From the NCBI GenBank assembly GCA_002633005.1, contig NMRA01000900.1, forward strand, positions 41,496 to 105,495: 64,000 bases of DNA. The letters are read 5' to 3'. This document shows positions 13,866-24,934 of this stretch, piece by piece (positions within the stretch are counted from its first letter, which is position 1; each line of letters starts with the position of its first letter). The position numbers and the translations under genes were made by a program. The notes below the pieces were generated by a model. It was given only the letters and a program-made list of their open reading frames with translations. It made no database searches and was not told the origin of the DNA. The DNA comes from Phoronis australis. Lineage: Eukaryota > Phoronida > Phoronidae.

Positions 13866-15248
13866 GTAAGATTTTTACTTTATTGAGAAATGGGACCGAA
13901 AACCGTTAATTTTTATTTTCTTATTTGTCTCATTCACCCTTTTTTGTTTGACCAAAATTTAACCGTCAAATTGGTGTTTATTTGCTTGAAATCAGCTATC
14001 GGTAGTAACATAAGAAGTGATTCATTATCATAATTGCAGTGTTTACTTGTTTTCCTGGGTTTACTGGGTTTACTTTTATGGCACAAACAAAATATCGTAA
14101 CGAATTGGCTTGCCTAAGGGTTTTTCATTTTTGGTTTCTAACATTCAACCAACGGGGAGCATACCTTTCTGCTCAAACTTTCAACATCGAAGCGCTAACA
14201 GCTTACTGATGTACATGTAAAACCGCGACTGCACAGGGAAATTACTTGGCGGGTTTACGGGTATGAATTTATACGAAACATTTACGTGCATGTATGATTT
14301 TACATATAAAGTCTAATAAATGCTGTGGAAGGATTGTCAGCATATAACTATGTGGGCGCATAAAAATTGACACCAAAATTATTTCTTCTTAAAATTATTT
14401 CTGAAGAGAATGTAACGAATGAGTGGAAGAAATATACAACTACTAACATCCATGTTGATTCAATGCATTGTTATTATGGTACATGTTGTTTTGCTGCAAG
14501 AAACATAACAGGTAAGGCAACTTTTTCGGTAACATAAACTATAAAAAATGTCTTTTAGGTTTGCTGCCACTTAATTATGGATTATGAAGACCTTTTCAGT
14601 CTTCAAAATGCACAGTGTGAACACGCTTAGCTAAGCGTGAACTTAATGCCCCTTTTTCAATACTTGAACACTTGATGACGCTGTAACGATGGTTGTTCTG
14701 CATTGATGTTTAGGTCACCTTTCCTGCGAACCTGGGTTGACTTAGAGAGGTGTTCTGAAAAAAGTCAGCAGCTGAAGATGCAAATTGAAATAGCAGCGTT
14801 CTACCATAATTTAAAACTGCCTTGTTCTAAAGCGTGGGTTATCTTTAAAGACGTGTCTGTATTCCTCTCACTATAACCGGAGGCTCATGCAAGCAAACCA
14901 TAATGCACTGTAGACTTGGAAAATAAAATCACAGCCTAAAAAAACGAGCGAGCCCTCTACAAATGTAGTCGTGAGATCGAAAACTTTGCTCACTCATTTT
15001 TTGTCTGTCTTATCGTCTCCTTGCTGCACAACCTGGACACTCAGGGCAACGATTAAACGTGCCATAGAAAGATCACTTTTGTTTTTTTATAATTTGGTAG
15101 AAACTACGCCCACATTACTGTGTTGCTGCGTTCAACTTCAAAGTTTGCGAGGGTATTCTTGTTCCTGAATTACATATGTATATAAGGAACAAAACCGCAG
15201 GTAATATTCTTGGCAATTCCCTCTTACAAATCTGACGCTGTTGTCCAG

Positions 15249-15381
15249 GTGACCAGGCGTTCGCTGAAGAGAAGATCACCAAGGCCCTTAACTTAATATC
15301 TTCGTTGACTTGTCTCAAGTTCCAGTTATCAAGAGGCGTTATTACCGGGCCTTACATCTTGTTCAAGGCGTCAACAAGCAG
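15249..15381 (+). CDS. Exon 5: astacin domain, first cysteine
   Basis: It enters in phase 1 and leaves in phase 2 at gtaaca. The segment ITKALNLISSLTCLKF matches the astacin helix and first conserved cysteine (Cys215 here, normally paired with the last cysteine of the domain). The remainder corresponds to the beta strands before the active-site helix. The following 1.4 kb intron contains the GAT/GGT-type microsatellite and assembly gap at 15780-15950. Confidence 0.88.
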
Positions 15382-15720
15382 GTAACATAACTCGAACACC
15401 TCGCAATGGTGCCACCTAGCGTTGTGATCAATTGACATTTTGGAAGGGTATTTGCTAACTTTGAAAATACGGATTTATTTTAGTTGGGAATTCTTATTGC
15501 AAATGCGTGTTTAAATTATAAATTTCTATAATTAATGCAATAGACGGATACGATGAAAGGGCATTTAAAAAGCATTATAACTTTCTTAGGTGCGGTTGTT
15601 TCAAAATTCAAGTTTTGTTTATTCTGTCTTTTGATCGAACACATCTACTGTATGTTTTGATTAGCGAATCGGCTCAAACTCACACGGTTGGCTGAAGTAT
15701 TGTATTCTGCATAAAACTTA

Positions 15721-15960
15721 AATAATAATAACAATGTTAATAACAATAGCGATGTTAATATCAATAATAATAACGATGATGGTGGTGGCGGTGGTGGTGA
15801 TGGTGATGGTGGTGATGATGGTGNNNNNNNNNNNNNNNNNNNNNNNNNNNNNNNNNNNNNNNNNNNNNNNNNNNNNNNNNNNNNNNTGGTGATGGTGGTG
15901 GTGATGGTGGTGGTGATTATGGTGGTGATGGTGATGGTGGTGGTGATGGTGATGAAGGTA
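15721..15960. repeat. Trinucleotide-type microsatellite with assembly gap
   Basis: An AAT/AAC-rich stretch runs into tandem GGT/GAT units on the plus strand. Sixty-three N bases at 15824-15886 replace part of it, so its true length is unknown. It is intronic. Confidence 0.95.
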
Positions 15961-16749
15961 GCGGTTGTGGTGGATTTATCAGAATCACACAAGTACCGAA
16001 TAATAAAAGAAAACCATGAAAACACAATACAGTAAAAACACAAGACACGCACAATATAAAAAATCGGGGTCATATTTCAATTATGATTGAGACTTGAAAT
16101 TTTGGCTTGGTTTGTCAGATTTCATCTACCTGGAAGAGTATGTAGGTGTTGCAAACCCCTTGCCAAATAGACGTAATCACGCTAAGTGGCACTGCATTTA
16201 CTACTTCCCGGATGAAGCAGTAACATTGTCCTAAAATAACTAAAGAAATATCACACTGTGCTCCGTGGTTGCACAAATATATATTTGGGAACAAGCGCCC
16301 GTTCCGATATTCAATAAAAGCCCTGAATATATACTAATATATGACATTCATTAGTTACCCCGCGAAGTTGGTACATGTACTTTATGACTGAAGGAGACCT
16401 GATAATATTCTCGTTTCCTAGGTGTTTTTGGCGACGTTTGTTTGGTGCTTAATACAGTGTAAGTAATACCATCTTCTCCTTGCACCAAAAAGAGGAAACT
16501 CCTCTTTTAATGTCGGATGATCGGGAAATTAACGCCCGCTGTGAGATCTTGGCACCCGATGACCGGTCCTTCTTATTTCTATAATTAAAAAAATGCTGAA
16601 TTTTTGTTCATGATATGATGGCTTGATTATGGTCAACACTGCGGCTAACAATGAGATTCTGTATCAGGCTCATGCTCATCCGTGGATCACAACTGACTGT
16701 CTAAATCCTGGCCAATGTATTATATCTCCGTTCTGTTATTGTTCCGCAG

Positions 16750-16828
16750 CTGCAAGGCTCGCATCGGCCAATTGTCCGGCGCAAACGTCATAGAGATGGT
16801 TCATGGAGGCGGCATTACATGCTTTGCA
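16750..16828 (+). CDS. Exon 6: astacin domain, middle disulfide
   Basis: It enters in phase 2 and leaves in phase 0 at gtaagt. It encodes SCKARIGQLSG and GGGITCFA, giving Cys239 and Cys262, which match the second and third astacin cysteines (paired with each other in known structures). The final residues lead directly into the zinc-binding helix of exon 7. The 0.9 kb intron that follows is featureless to me. Confidence 0.9.
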
Positions 16829-17705
16829 GTAAGTTTAGTATTTAGTCAGCAAACAAAGAAGAGCCAAGCCTCGTTTCCATTAAAGCATTCAGAAATAGTT
16901 GTATCACCTAAAGTACGTACACGTAAAACACCAGACTGGGTTGACCAGCGAGGCAGAGGTCGTGGAAATAGTTGATAACTTCTTTTATTCAAAACACCCC
17001 TCGGTATTCACGTAATGATGATATAAATTTATGACCAGGCGCTGGTTTTCTCATATTCGTGCTCTTTTAAGACATTTGTACGTTTTCTGGTCTCATAGAA
17101 ATTGTCTTATATACCCTATAATGTTATCTACTCCGAAATTCCACAAGCAATACGTATTCCCAACTGGAAACGGGTGACTTATGAAGACAGTTTAGTAGGT
17201 GTACCAATTCAGCTGTGCAATGCCTGGATTGTCATTTCTCCAGTGACCTGAGTAGCAGTAAAGAAGCAAGCATGTCAACGATCATCTCATGTAAAGTACA
17301 TTGTACATGCGATACTTATTACATCCACACGTTCTTGCAATGCTGACAATATCTAAGGTATTCATCGGTCATTTTAAAGGATTTTTAAAATCAGCCCCTT
17401 CGTTTTCATGCCGCGAGTATAGCGTTTACAGACCAAGCCTAGCCCAGGCGGGGTGCTTTACCCCATCCAGGCAGCCAGTCAAGCCTATTCTTAAGGACAC
17501 GCCAAAGTTAATTGGGCGTCCAAGTCTTTGTTACAAGATAATGTACCTGTGATTAGTAAAATCAGCTGAGGTTTATTGACTTAGAAATACAAAATGTGCG
17601 GTGACGTCCTGTCTTCAGATGATCGGGGGGAGTGGGGTGTAATCTGTACATGCAAATTTTTATAAGCTGTGTTCTTTATTGACAATATCCGTTTGTTTGC
17701 TTTAG

Positions 17706-17900
17706 GAAGGGATAATCGTCCATGAAGTGATGCACGCACTCGGCCACTTCCACGAACAATCTCGAAGTGACAGGGATGATTACATAACAATCTTGTATGA
17801 TAACATAAAACCGGGTTACGAAAGCGAGTACAAAAAAGTTTCCAACACTAATAATCTCGAACCTTATGACTACGAGAGTATAATGCATTACAGTCAGAAG
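17706..17900 (+). CDS. Exon 7: astacin zinc-binding site and Met-turn
   Basis: Sixty-five codons in phase 0. The motif HEVMHALGHFHEQSR gives zinc ligands His270, His274 and His280 with catalytic Glu271, followed by SDRDDYI, the full astacin signature HExxHxxGxxHxxxRxDR. The Met-turn SIMHYSQ lies at residues 322-328, with Met324 and the zinc-facing Tyr326. All catalytic residues are intact, so this is expected to be an active peptidase. Confidence 0.97.
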
Positions 17901-18276
17901 GTAAGATCGTATTCAAGGGATACCCCTTCATGTCATCTACAGCAAGACTGTAGAATTTACAACCTCAGTGTGGATCGTGCTTTTACTCAGTTTATATTAG
18001 CTATGCAATGCAAGGAAGTTCTTACTGCCAAAATAGGCAACAGATTCTATTACAACTTTTTCAAGCATGCCTAAAACATCTGATTGTCAAATTCGCTCAG
18101 TATTGTTTTGTAGAAACAAATATTAGATGTCTGGGTGTGATGGTGTGACTTAAAATTGGCTTCTTTTGTTTCTGACGAACAATAATATCCTGGAACTGAG
18201 AGATGGCCACGTACTCTCAAATATCTTGTCTCTTTCAGAAACAAGACCAATTTAATTCATCGTTTCTTTTCTTTAG

Positions 18277-18406
18277 GTATTTGCCGTGACAGGAACCCGA
18301 ACGTTTATCACCAAGCCCTCAGGAATGTTTGACTTCTTAGTTGGACAAAGACTGCAACTGTCGTTTTACGATGTGAAAACAATAAATGAGGGATATCAGT
18401 GCACTG
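18277..18406 (+). CDS. Exon 8: end of astacin domain
   Basis: It enters in phase 0 after cttttctttag and leaves in phase 1 at gtaata. It encodes the C-terminal strands and the closing helix ending in GYQC, where Cys371 is the fourth conserved astacin cysteine. The domain is about 205 residues from the furin site, the normal length. The next intron (18407-19551) begins with a degenerate repeat field at 18485-19095. Confidence 0.9.
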
Positions 18407-18484
18407 GTAATACGTGTATAAATATAGCCACCACAACAGCTTATTCGAAGGAGAACCGCTATTATACTGAGATTCATAACAACT

Positions 18485-19095
18485 GAAAACGTTGTTAAAT
18501 GAGTAGTCAACGTAATGAGTTGCAAACTCACTTCAAGTTATTACGTTGAGTTCTTAACACGCTATAACGCAGCCAAAGTCGTAGTGTGCAGTTTGCAACT
18601 GCTTACCATGACTTTTTAACTCATTACTCAGAGTTTGCATTCGTTACAGTTATTGTGCCACTTACTAAGTTGAAAAGTCAACAAATTGCTGCCTATTTTT
18701 AATGAAATATCAATGAAATAGCGAATCGAAACTTTGGGATTCAATATTGACGATCTCACACAATGAATTTGATGTATTCAAAATGAAGTTGCAACATATC
18801 AGAATCAGTTGAAAACCCGACGAAGTTTCAACGTCATTGTAACTACTCGTTAACTCAATGCCATTGGTTAAAGTCTAAGTGTGATTGCAAATTAGTTTTC
18901 TACTTAGTAAATAGGTTGTGATTGCATTGCTATGAGTTGGTAAGGGATTATACATACTTGATACATATGCGAACTCATCGTAATTATTGTACAAGTAAAT
19001 GTGAAAACATTGTGATTTGTTCGATTAAATGTAGGAGCTGACAACTCATTGTTATGAGTCTGCAACTCGCTATTATAACTTTGAAGTTATTACAT
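18485..19095. repeat. Degenerate repeat field around the motif aactcattaNNatgagtt
   Basis: Variants of atgagttgcaaactca and aactcattnttatgagt recur in both orientations through this 600-base stretch. A perfect 9-base inverted pair (caacgtaat at 18508 and attacgttg at 18540) sits at its left end. It lies inside intron 8. Confidence 0.5.
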
Positions 19096-19551
19096 GTATA
19101 ATGCCTTGAACTTGGCGTACGCTGTAGGTAAAACGCAACTACGCTGCCTCAGTAAACCGTTATCGAATTCTTTTCACACAATGTACACATATCTGCTCAT
19201 TTCATATCATCGATTTCAAAATTTGGTTATAATTTCGTTGGGAAATAATTGTGAATCAACAGAAATTCCATCGATGTATCCAAATCTTCTTCCCATCATA
19301 CTCACCGGATGTTATAATGTTCGTACTCCTGATATTTTGATTAGCTGTAAACTTATTACTGTCACGATCATGCAGTTACTAAATTGTCATGAACTAATGA
19401 CGGACGCGTGCAGCCATTCTCAGATTTATAATGGACATCACATCTCTCTGTTACCCTAAAGAACTGCAAACATTGGAACGTCTATGTGCACGGTGGGGCC
19501 AAAATTAAGGGACGTTAATATATGCTTATGTTTGAAACTGTATGTTTTTAG

Positions 19552-19671
19552 CCAATTGCCCAAACAACTGTCAGAATCACGGCTACTCCAGCGCCATCGA
19601 CGGCCAGTGTAAGTGTTCATGCCCGTCCTATTTAAAGGGAGATGATTGCGGGTCTGTAGACTCTGATCCAG
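19552..19671 (+). CDS. Exon 9: EGF-like domain directly after astacin
   Basis: The exon is phase 1 at both ends. It encodes NCPNNCQNHGYSS followed by GQCKCSCPSY and GDDC, the six-cysteine EGF form commonly found next to astacin domains (nematode NAS and other invertebrate astacins). It lacks the calcium-binding D-x-D/N-E start, so it is a non-calcium EGF. The following 1.5 kb intron carries a tandem duplicated repeat at 20105-20510 and a GC-rich motif cluster near 20036-20085. Confidence 0.85.
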
Positions 19672-20104
19672 GTAAGAATTTCTTGTCTTTGTCAAGCACT
19701 GTAACTGTTTGCAGTGCTGTCGTACCATCCATAAACTTAGCATTCACCAGTTAACAACAAATGAAAAACCTGTCAATCATGTGTATCTTGTCACACTGAG
19801 AATTAGTCTACTACTGCAAACTTGTGTATTACTAGCGGATCATCTTGAAACTAAAAGCGCAGCATTTGATAAAAAACCGTATAAACCAGGCTGTAATGGA
19901 TTGTTCTAACAAAAGTACAGATACGACCAATATTTTTACCGCAGGGACCTTCCCGTAACCGCAGTCAATATGGCAAACTTTAGAAGCGCGGCTGCAGAAG
20001 CATCGTTTTTGATGATGGATGTATTTTGTGAAATTGAGCGCATGCGCACGTCATATCATGCACGTGATGTCACATCATGTGGCATCTATAGGTTTAATTG
20101 CTAG

Positions 20105-20510
20105 TGCCTAGGGTATTTGAAGTGCATTGTCGGTAGGTATATTAACGGTTCCAATTTAGAGCAATCTAACTTGTCCGAGACACTGTCGCCACCTCAAGCT
20201 GCTTCACGCTGTAATCGCTGTATGTTCCAGTAGTAGGAATGAAAAGTGTGTTGAGCAGTCCACGAGGTCACAAACTGGAACGAATGTACGTTTCGTAATA
20301 AACAAGAAAGTTTTAGATCTAGTGTTAATTTTTGTACGCTGGGCTATTGAAGTACACCATCCGTGGATATCTGAACAGTTCCAGTTGAGACCAATGTAAT
20401 GTATTACTCCGAGACAGTATCGGTTTACGTAGCAGCTTCACGCTGTTATGGTTTGATTATCCAGTGTTAGGAATAAAACATGTCTCGGGATGTCAACTTG
20501 TCACGCTTCG
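20105..20510. repeat. Two diverged tandem copies of a 230-base repeat
   Basis: The stretch from about 20105 and that from about 20336 align through several blocks: tttgaagtgcattg / attgaagtacacca, aacggttccaatttagag / aacagttccagttgagac, tccgagaca, gcttcacgctgt and ttccagtagtaggaat / atccagtgttaggaat. It is non-coding. Confidence 0.55.
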
Positions 20511-21179
20511 GTTAATTTACTTGTATTTCTATCCTCGTGCTTGATTTTATCCAGATTAGTGAAAATTATTTAATGTTGAAAACGCAATGCAAAAACTTTT
20601 TGCGAAACGTTAACGAAAGCGAATTTATACATACCTGTAAGCTTTGAAAATTGTGAAGTGCACCCTAATGCTGTACATGTATGTCAACACAGATTCGAAA
20701 TGATAGTATTCACGTCAATTGTTTGCAGTACCTGTACTATTTTTGGAAGTCCTTCGTAATCCTTCGTTTTCGCGAAGTTGTTGCATCTGTGGACGGCATA
20801 CACGGGTTGCAAGGTCCCCGTGAGATTTTAAAAACAATTTCGCCACGCCTTGGTTTGCAAATTAATATTTCGGATTATGATTGCGTTTATTGCTCCCACA
20901 TCGTTATTATTTCGAATAAATAGTTTGATTGACTCTTCCCAACAATGTGTTGTCTAATAACAGAATGAGTGCAAAGTAATCTGTTAATTCACAATCAGGC
21001 ATTCAATGGTAGAAAACTCAGCCTATCATATGCTTCAACAGATAAAAATTGTGGATTGTTGTTTTTGTCTCAGATTTGCATCTTCCGTTAACAGTAGGCA
21101 TCATGAAGTATAGTTGCTTCATTTTCTAGTATAAAGAACACTAATATTAACTTAAAAAGTGCATCGTTTCTATGTTTAG

Positions 21180-21283
21180 ACTGCGGCGGAATTCACACGT
21201 TCTCCGGAGTAGGAGATACATTTAATATCACCATAGAAAGCACGCCTGAGGATGAGCCGCGCAAATGCGTTTACCTGCTGAAG
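21180..21283 (+). CDS. Exon 10: first part of CUB domain
   Basis: It enters in phase 1 and leaves in phase 0 at gtatgc. It begins DCGGIHTFSGVGDTFNI and ends RKCVYLLK. CGG with a second cysteine 27 residues later is the CUB start pattern. The acceptor is a weak tatgtttag. Confidence 0.75.
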
Positions 21284-21293
21284 GTATGCCACG

Positions 21294-21592
21294 GGGCGGA
21301 TCCAGGATTTTGAGTTAGGGGGGCCAGGGCACATGAATTACCAGAATTTCACCACATGTGGGCGCCCAGCCTAAAATGTAAGGGTGCAGGTGTCTCCAAT
21401 TTTTGGGTTTGTGGACCTTATTACTAAAAAAACGGTAAACGAGGTTTGTTCAAGGCCTATGCATTCGCTCCCCGAGCCCCCTGATTGCGCGCATATGCTA
21501 GTCAGCATTTCGCATCCCGAACTGTCAAATGGTATCTGGGAGAATTTTAGGGGGGCCAAGGTCCTCTTGCTCCCATCCTAAATCCAACACTG
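21294..21592 (+). repeat. Short dispersed element, family A (plus)
   Basis: It starts gcggatccaggattttga and ends in a C/G-run block followed by cctaaatccaacactg. Relatives lie at 21861-22010, 28341-28466, 39077-39380, 43324-43465 and 58991-59142, in both orientations. Its complementary ends (ggatccaggattt and aaatcc-type termini) suggest a MITE-like DNA element. Confidence 0.65.
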
Positions 21593-21860
21593 TATGCTAC
21601 CAATAAACTTGCACTTTTTTACTTCAGAGAATGGTTGCTTATCATGTTTCAACGGATGACAGGCGACGCTTTATCTCTGTGTCATACATGTTTCTTTTTC
21701 CTTTTACCGCAGCGGAACTTGACGGAGAACTTTTTGATCATTAATTAGCCGACGATGCAGTGAATTAACATTAACATCTACATGTACATGTACGTTCTAG
21801 GAAGTCAGAGTAATTGCCAGCTCCTACAAATTTGATCACTTAAAAATGTCGATACCAGCC

Positions 21861-22010
21861 TGTGGTGGATTTAAGGGGGGCCAAGGAGGCCACCTCGCCC
21901 ATAAAATTCCCCTGTGTTCCATTTGGCACTTCGGGGGATCAACTATCTGACGGCCAAAATTTGCCTAAGAGTCTGCCCTGCCCCCCAAACTCAAGTCCTG
22001 GATCCATCCC
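21861..22010 (-). repeat. Short dispersed element, family A (minus)
   Basis: A reversed, shorter copy of the family at 21294-21592. It starts with ggtggatttaaggggggcc and ends caagtcctggatccatccc. Confidence 0.6.
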
Positions 22011-22311
22011 CTGCCAGCTGAATGGTGACATAATGGCACAATAATTGTTCACATCCAATTTTATTATTGGTATGCGTTAGTGTATTTTTCGATTTCATGT
22101 TTGATCAGTAATCGGGAGAGAAATATGCTTTAAACCAAGGAAGAGTGTCCTTTAGAAGTGGTGACATTTTGGGTCAAAACTTACTTGCCAGAAATTCTGT
22201 GAAGTTCTGTGACATTTGGGATTGATCGGTGACGTTCTCTGACATTTGAAATTCTTTGACAGAACGTAGGGAAATTTACGAGTCAATCAGGTTGTTTATT
22301 TTTGTTTGCAG

Positions 22312-22438
22312 TTGTTTGATGCTGCATCAAGTGTTGGCTATTGTTCACAAATTGTAAAAATACGGGAAACGCCATTATTACTGACAAATACTGCGTCTCA
22401 CGTGTGTGACAAAAACAAAGTTGACATGACTTATACAC
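22312..22438 (+). CDS. Possible alternative exon in the CUB region
   Basis: This 127-base stretch lies between tgtttgcag and a gtaaga donor and is open throughout (42 codons: LFDAASSVGYCSQIV and so on, two cysteines). It enters in phase 0 and leaves in phase 1, exactly like exon 11, so it could replace exon 11 but cannot precede it. It does not resemble CUB clearly. It may simply be a chance open frame with good splice sites. Confidence 0.25.
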
Positions 22439-22608
22439 GTAAGAATCACCAGAAAAATAATTTACTTCCATGTGACGAGTTGAAAAATTTGAGACCATAG
22501 AACACGAATTCATTCTCTGTTACATGTGCATGGATATGGAAAACTGCGGATTTGACAAACGTTTTCTTTTACAGACAGAGACTGATCTTTGTTCGTTCCC
22601 GTTTTTAG

Positions 22609-22879
22609 GGTCCTGACGATAGTATTATCAACCTCCATAACGTAGACTTTGACATGGGGATCGAAAACCACGTAGCTCAACCGATCAACACTGTGGAAAT
22701 ACGTCACAACATGTTGCCTCAAATGGGTATCATATACGGGGCGCGCACCCGTTTGGAAGACTTGAACACTGTGAAGCAATTTTCGGAAAACTTGATGATG
22801 CTGATTTACCAAGAGGGCGCTACCAGCAAGTCGGGCCCAGCAATAGCTAAGTTTGTGGCAAGGGCAACTACAAAGGAGG
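22609..22879 (+). CDS. Exon 11: second part of CUB domain
   Basis: It enters in phase 0 after gtttttag, joining exon 10, and leaves in phase 1 at gtaata. The 90 residues include INLHNVDFD, NTVEIRHNM, GIIYGART and a closing SGPAIAKFVAR, matching the CUB strands and the final G-F-x-A-x-Y-like strand. There is no cysteine, so the usual third and fourth CUB cysteines are missing together. The frame remains open past the donor to a stop at 22927, but the EGF exon downstream matches the donor phase. Confidence 0.75.
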
Positions 22880-23592
22880 GTAATACAATGGATTTCATTG
22901 AAAAGTTGTACTATATGTACACAAAATGAGATGGTTGGTTTCACGTCCAAGCCTCTAAGCCTAAATGTTACACCCTCTTTTTATCCTGATCGTCAATGGA
23001 TGTTTACGAAGTTTAGATTGTGCACGTAATAAGGTAGAGATATTGTCAAAATTCAGCCCATAACGCTCGTGCCTCGGTGTCCAGATCATGAAATAAAATG
23101 TCAGCACGGGACAAGAATATAGATGACGAGCCATCGGCATGCTTCACTTGAAGTTAACCTGTAATCTCCTACCAAAAAACCCTCGTTGAAGTCACTAACT
23201 ACAACAGTATCGAACAAGACTTTTTAATCGCTGGCAATATTCTGTTCGCCTAATGATTCATATTTCATTCATCATGACTATTGGGAATTAATGAAGAAAC
23301 GAAATTGAGCACTCTTAAAAAAGATCCGATATACTTTCGCTATCGTTAGTCAAATATCTTCATTCCTGAAAGTGGTTATTAGAACCAACACTTTTTTATA
23401 TCTTTTGGGTCTAAAGGAATTAATAGTCCAGTTTTCTCTCATATTTTAATATTGAGGAGGACAGCACGATAGTCAGCTTGATGTGACATAGGGTGCCACA
23501 CTGTAAACTATAATTTTATTTGATGCCTTTTTATCACCATATATACACAAATGCAAAATAACAAATTCACCCTTGTACATTCTATGCTAAAG

Positions 23593-23709
23593 ACAAGTGC
23601 CTATCCAATCCATGTTTTGGTAGCGCCACCTGTGTACCAGACCTTGTCAACGACAATTTTACTTGCATTTGCCCACGCAACTACTACGGAAGGATCTGCA
23701 CAGAGTTAG
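23593..23709 (+). CDS. Exon 12: EGF-like domain
   Basis: Thirty-nine codons, phase 1 at both ends. DKCLSNPCFGSATC, then NFTCICPRNYYGRIC, give the six EGF cysteines in standard spacing. It is followed by a 3.3 kb intron that holds a 21-bp satellite at 24781-24934 and otherwise nothing I can support. Confidence 0.9.
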   Translation, partial: TSAYPIHVLVAPPVYQTLSTTILLAFAHATTTEGSAQS

Positions 23710-24780
23710 GTAGGTATTCTCACCATAACCAATCAAACATCTGAAATGCATTCCATGACGCTAGCATAGCTTTCGTGAAGCAATGCCATCTGGCGACTGT
23801 TGTGTCAGGAGAGATCATATTGATAATCCTACGTACATGTAGAAACCCCCCACACTATTGTGGGTCCGTTCCTAGAAAACGGAATTAGCTATGACAAACC
23901 TTAAATTTCTGCCAATTTTAAGACAAACGTTTATTATACTACAATAATGGCCAATGCAAGCGTGTAATAACCCCTGTAGTTATTGAATGGCGTTAGATAA
24001 CATTTTGGAGGGAAACCGGGGCCGGTTTCAGACCTGCTTTGCACGAGTTTCTCGTCGTCGACTTTACCACTGCACCATGCAACATCTGACGTCATCGAAT
24101 GTGAAAATAGAATATTTAAGTGTGCACTCGCAACAATTGCATGTTCAACAAACTACATGGTACTGACATTGATACGCTATGAAAAGTAAGACCCACAATT
24201 TGAATAAATGACATCTTTAATTCAATAAATTTATCTGTCATTTTCACGCTCTTGTAAATCATCGATCTCAAGTTTGAATGTGAGTATTGTGTCGTCGGGA
24301 TTCTTTGAACTGAACACTACATGTATATTCAGTAACCTTTGGTAACGTATTATGGAAGACGATATATTCTCGGTGGATGCTTAGCATGAAAAGATGCAAA
24401 GTAAGCTAAACTAGTTCCTTAAAAATTACTTTACAGATTCACGTTATTTGAATTTTGTTTCAATTTTTATTTGGTTTTAAGTAAAAACTTCATTTTAACA
24501 AGAAAATCTCGGCGTTTTTTAAAAGGTCACGTCCTCCGATCCCAAGCCTCTGACATAGAATGTAGAAAATAGTCACAAAAGCTGAGGCGAGTCGAGATCA
24601 TCGCAATGTTCATCGTTCAGTATGTGGTATGAATAGATTATTACATGTTCTCAGTCGTTATCCCCGTTATCTGGAGTCCTCGTGAATTTTGTAGATTTAT
24701 CGCAATCGGAGTTCACGCACCTCCCGCGATAATTCTCCAAAATCCACTCGGGCTCTAGATTACGGTGGGTAACGAATTCG

Positions 24781-24934
24781 CCATGTAATAATCTATATAT
24801 ACCATGTAATAATCTATATATACCGTGTAATAATCTATATGTACCGTGTAATAATCTATATATACCATGTAATAATCTACATATACCATGTAATAATCTA
24901 TATATACCATGTAATAATCCATATATACCATGTC
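24781..24934. repeat. 21-bp satellite, about seven copies
   Basis: The unit is taataatctatatataccatg with single-base variants between copies. Because the period is a multiple of three, it makes a repetitive open frame on the minus strand, which I regard as an artefact of the repeat. Confidence 0.95.

Noticed and set aside
15645-16073. 142-codon minus-strand open frame with Thr/Ile and Pro/Ser runs
   Set aside because: It is a translated microsatellite with an N gap.
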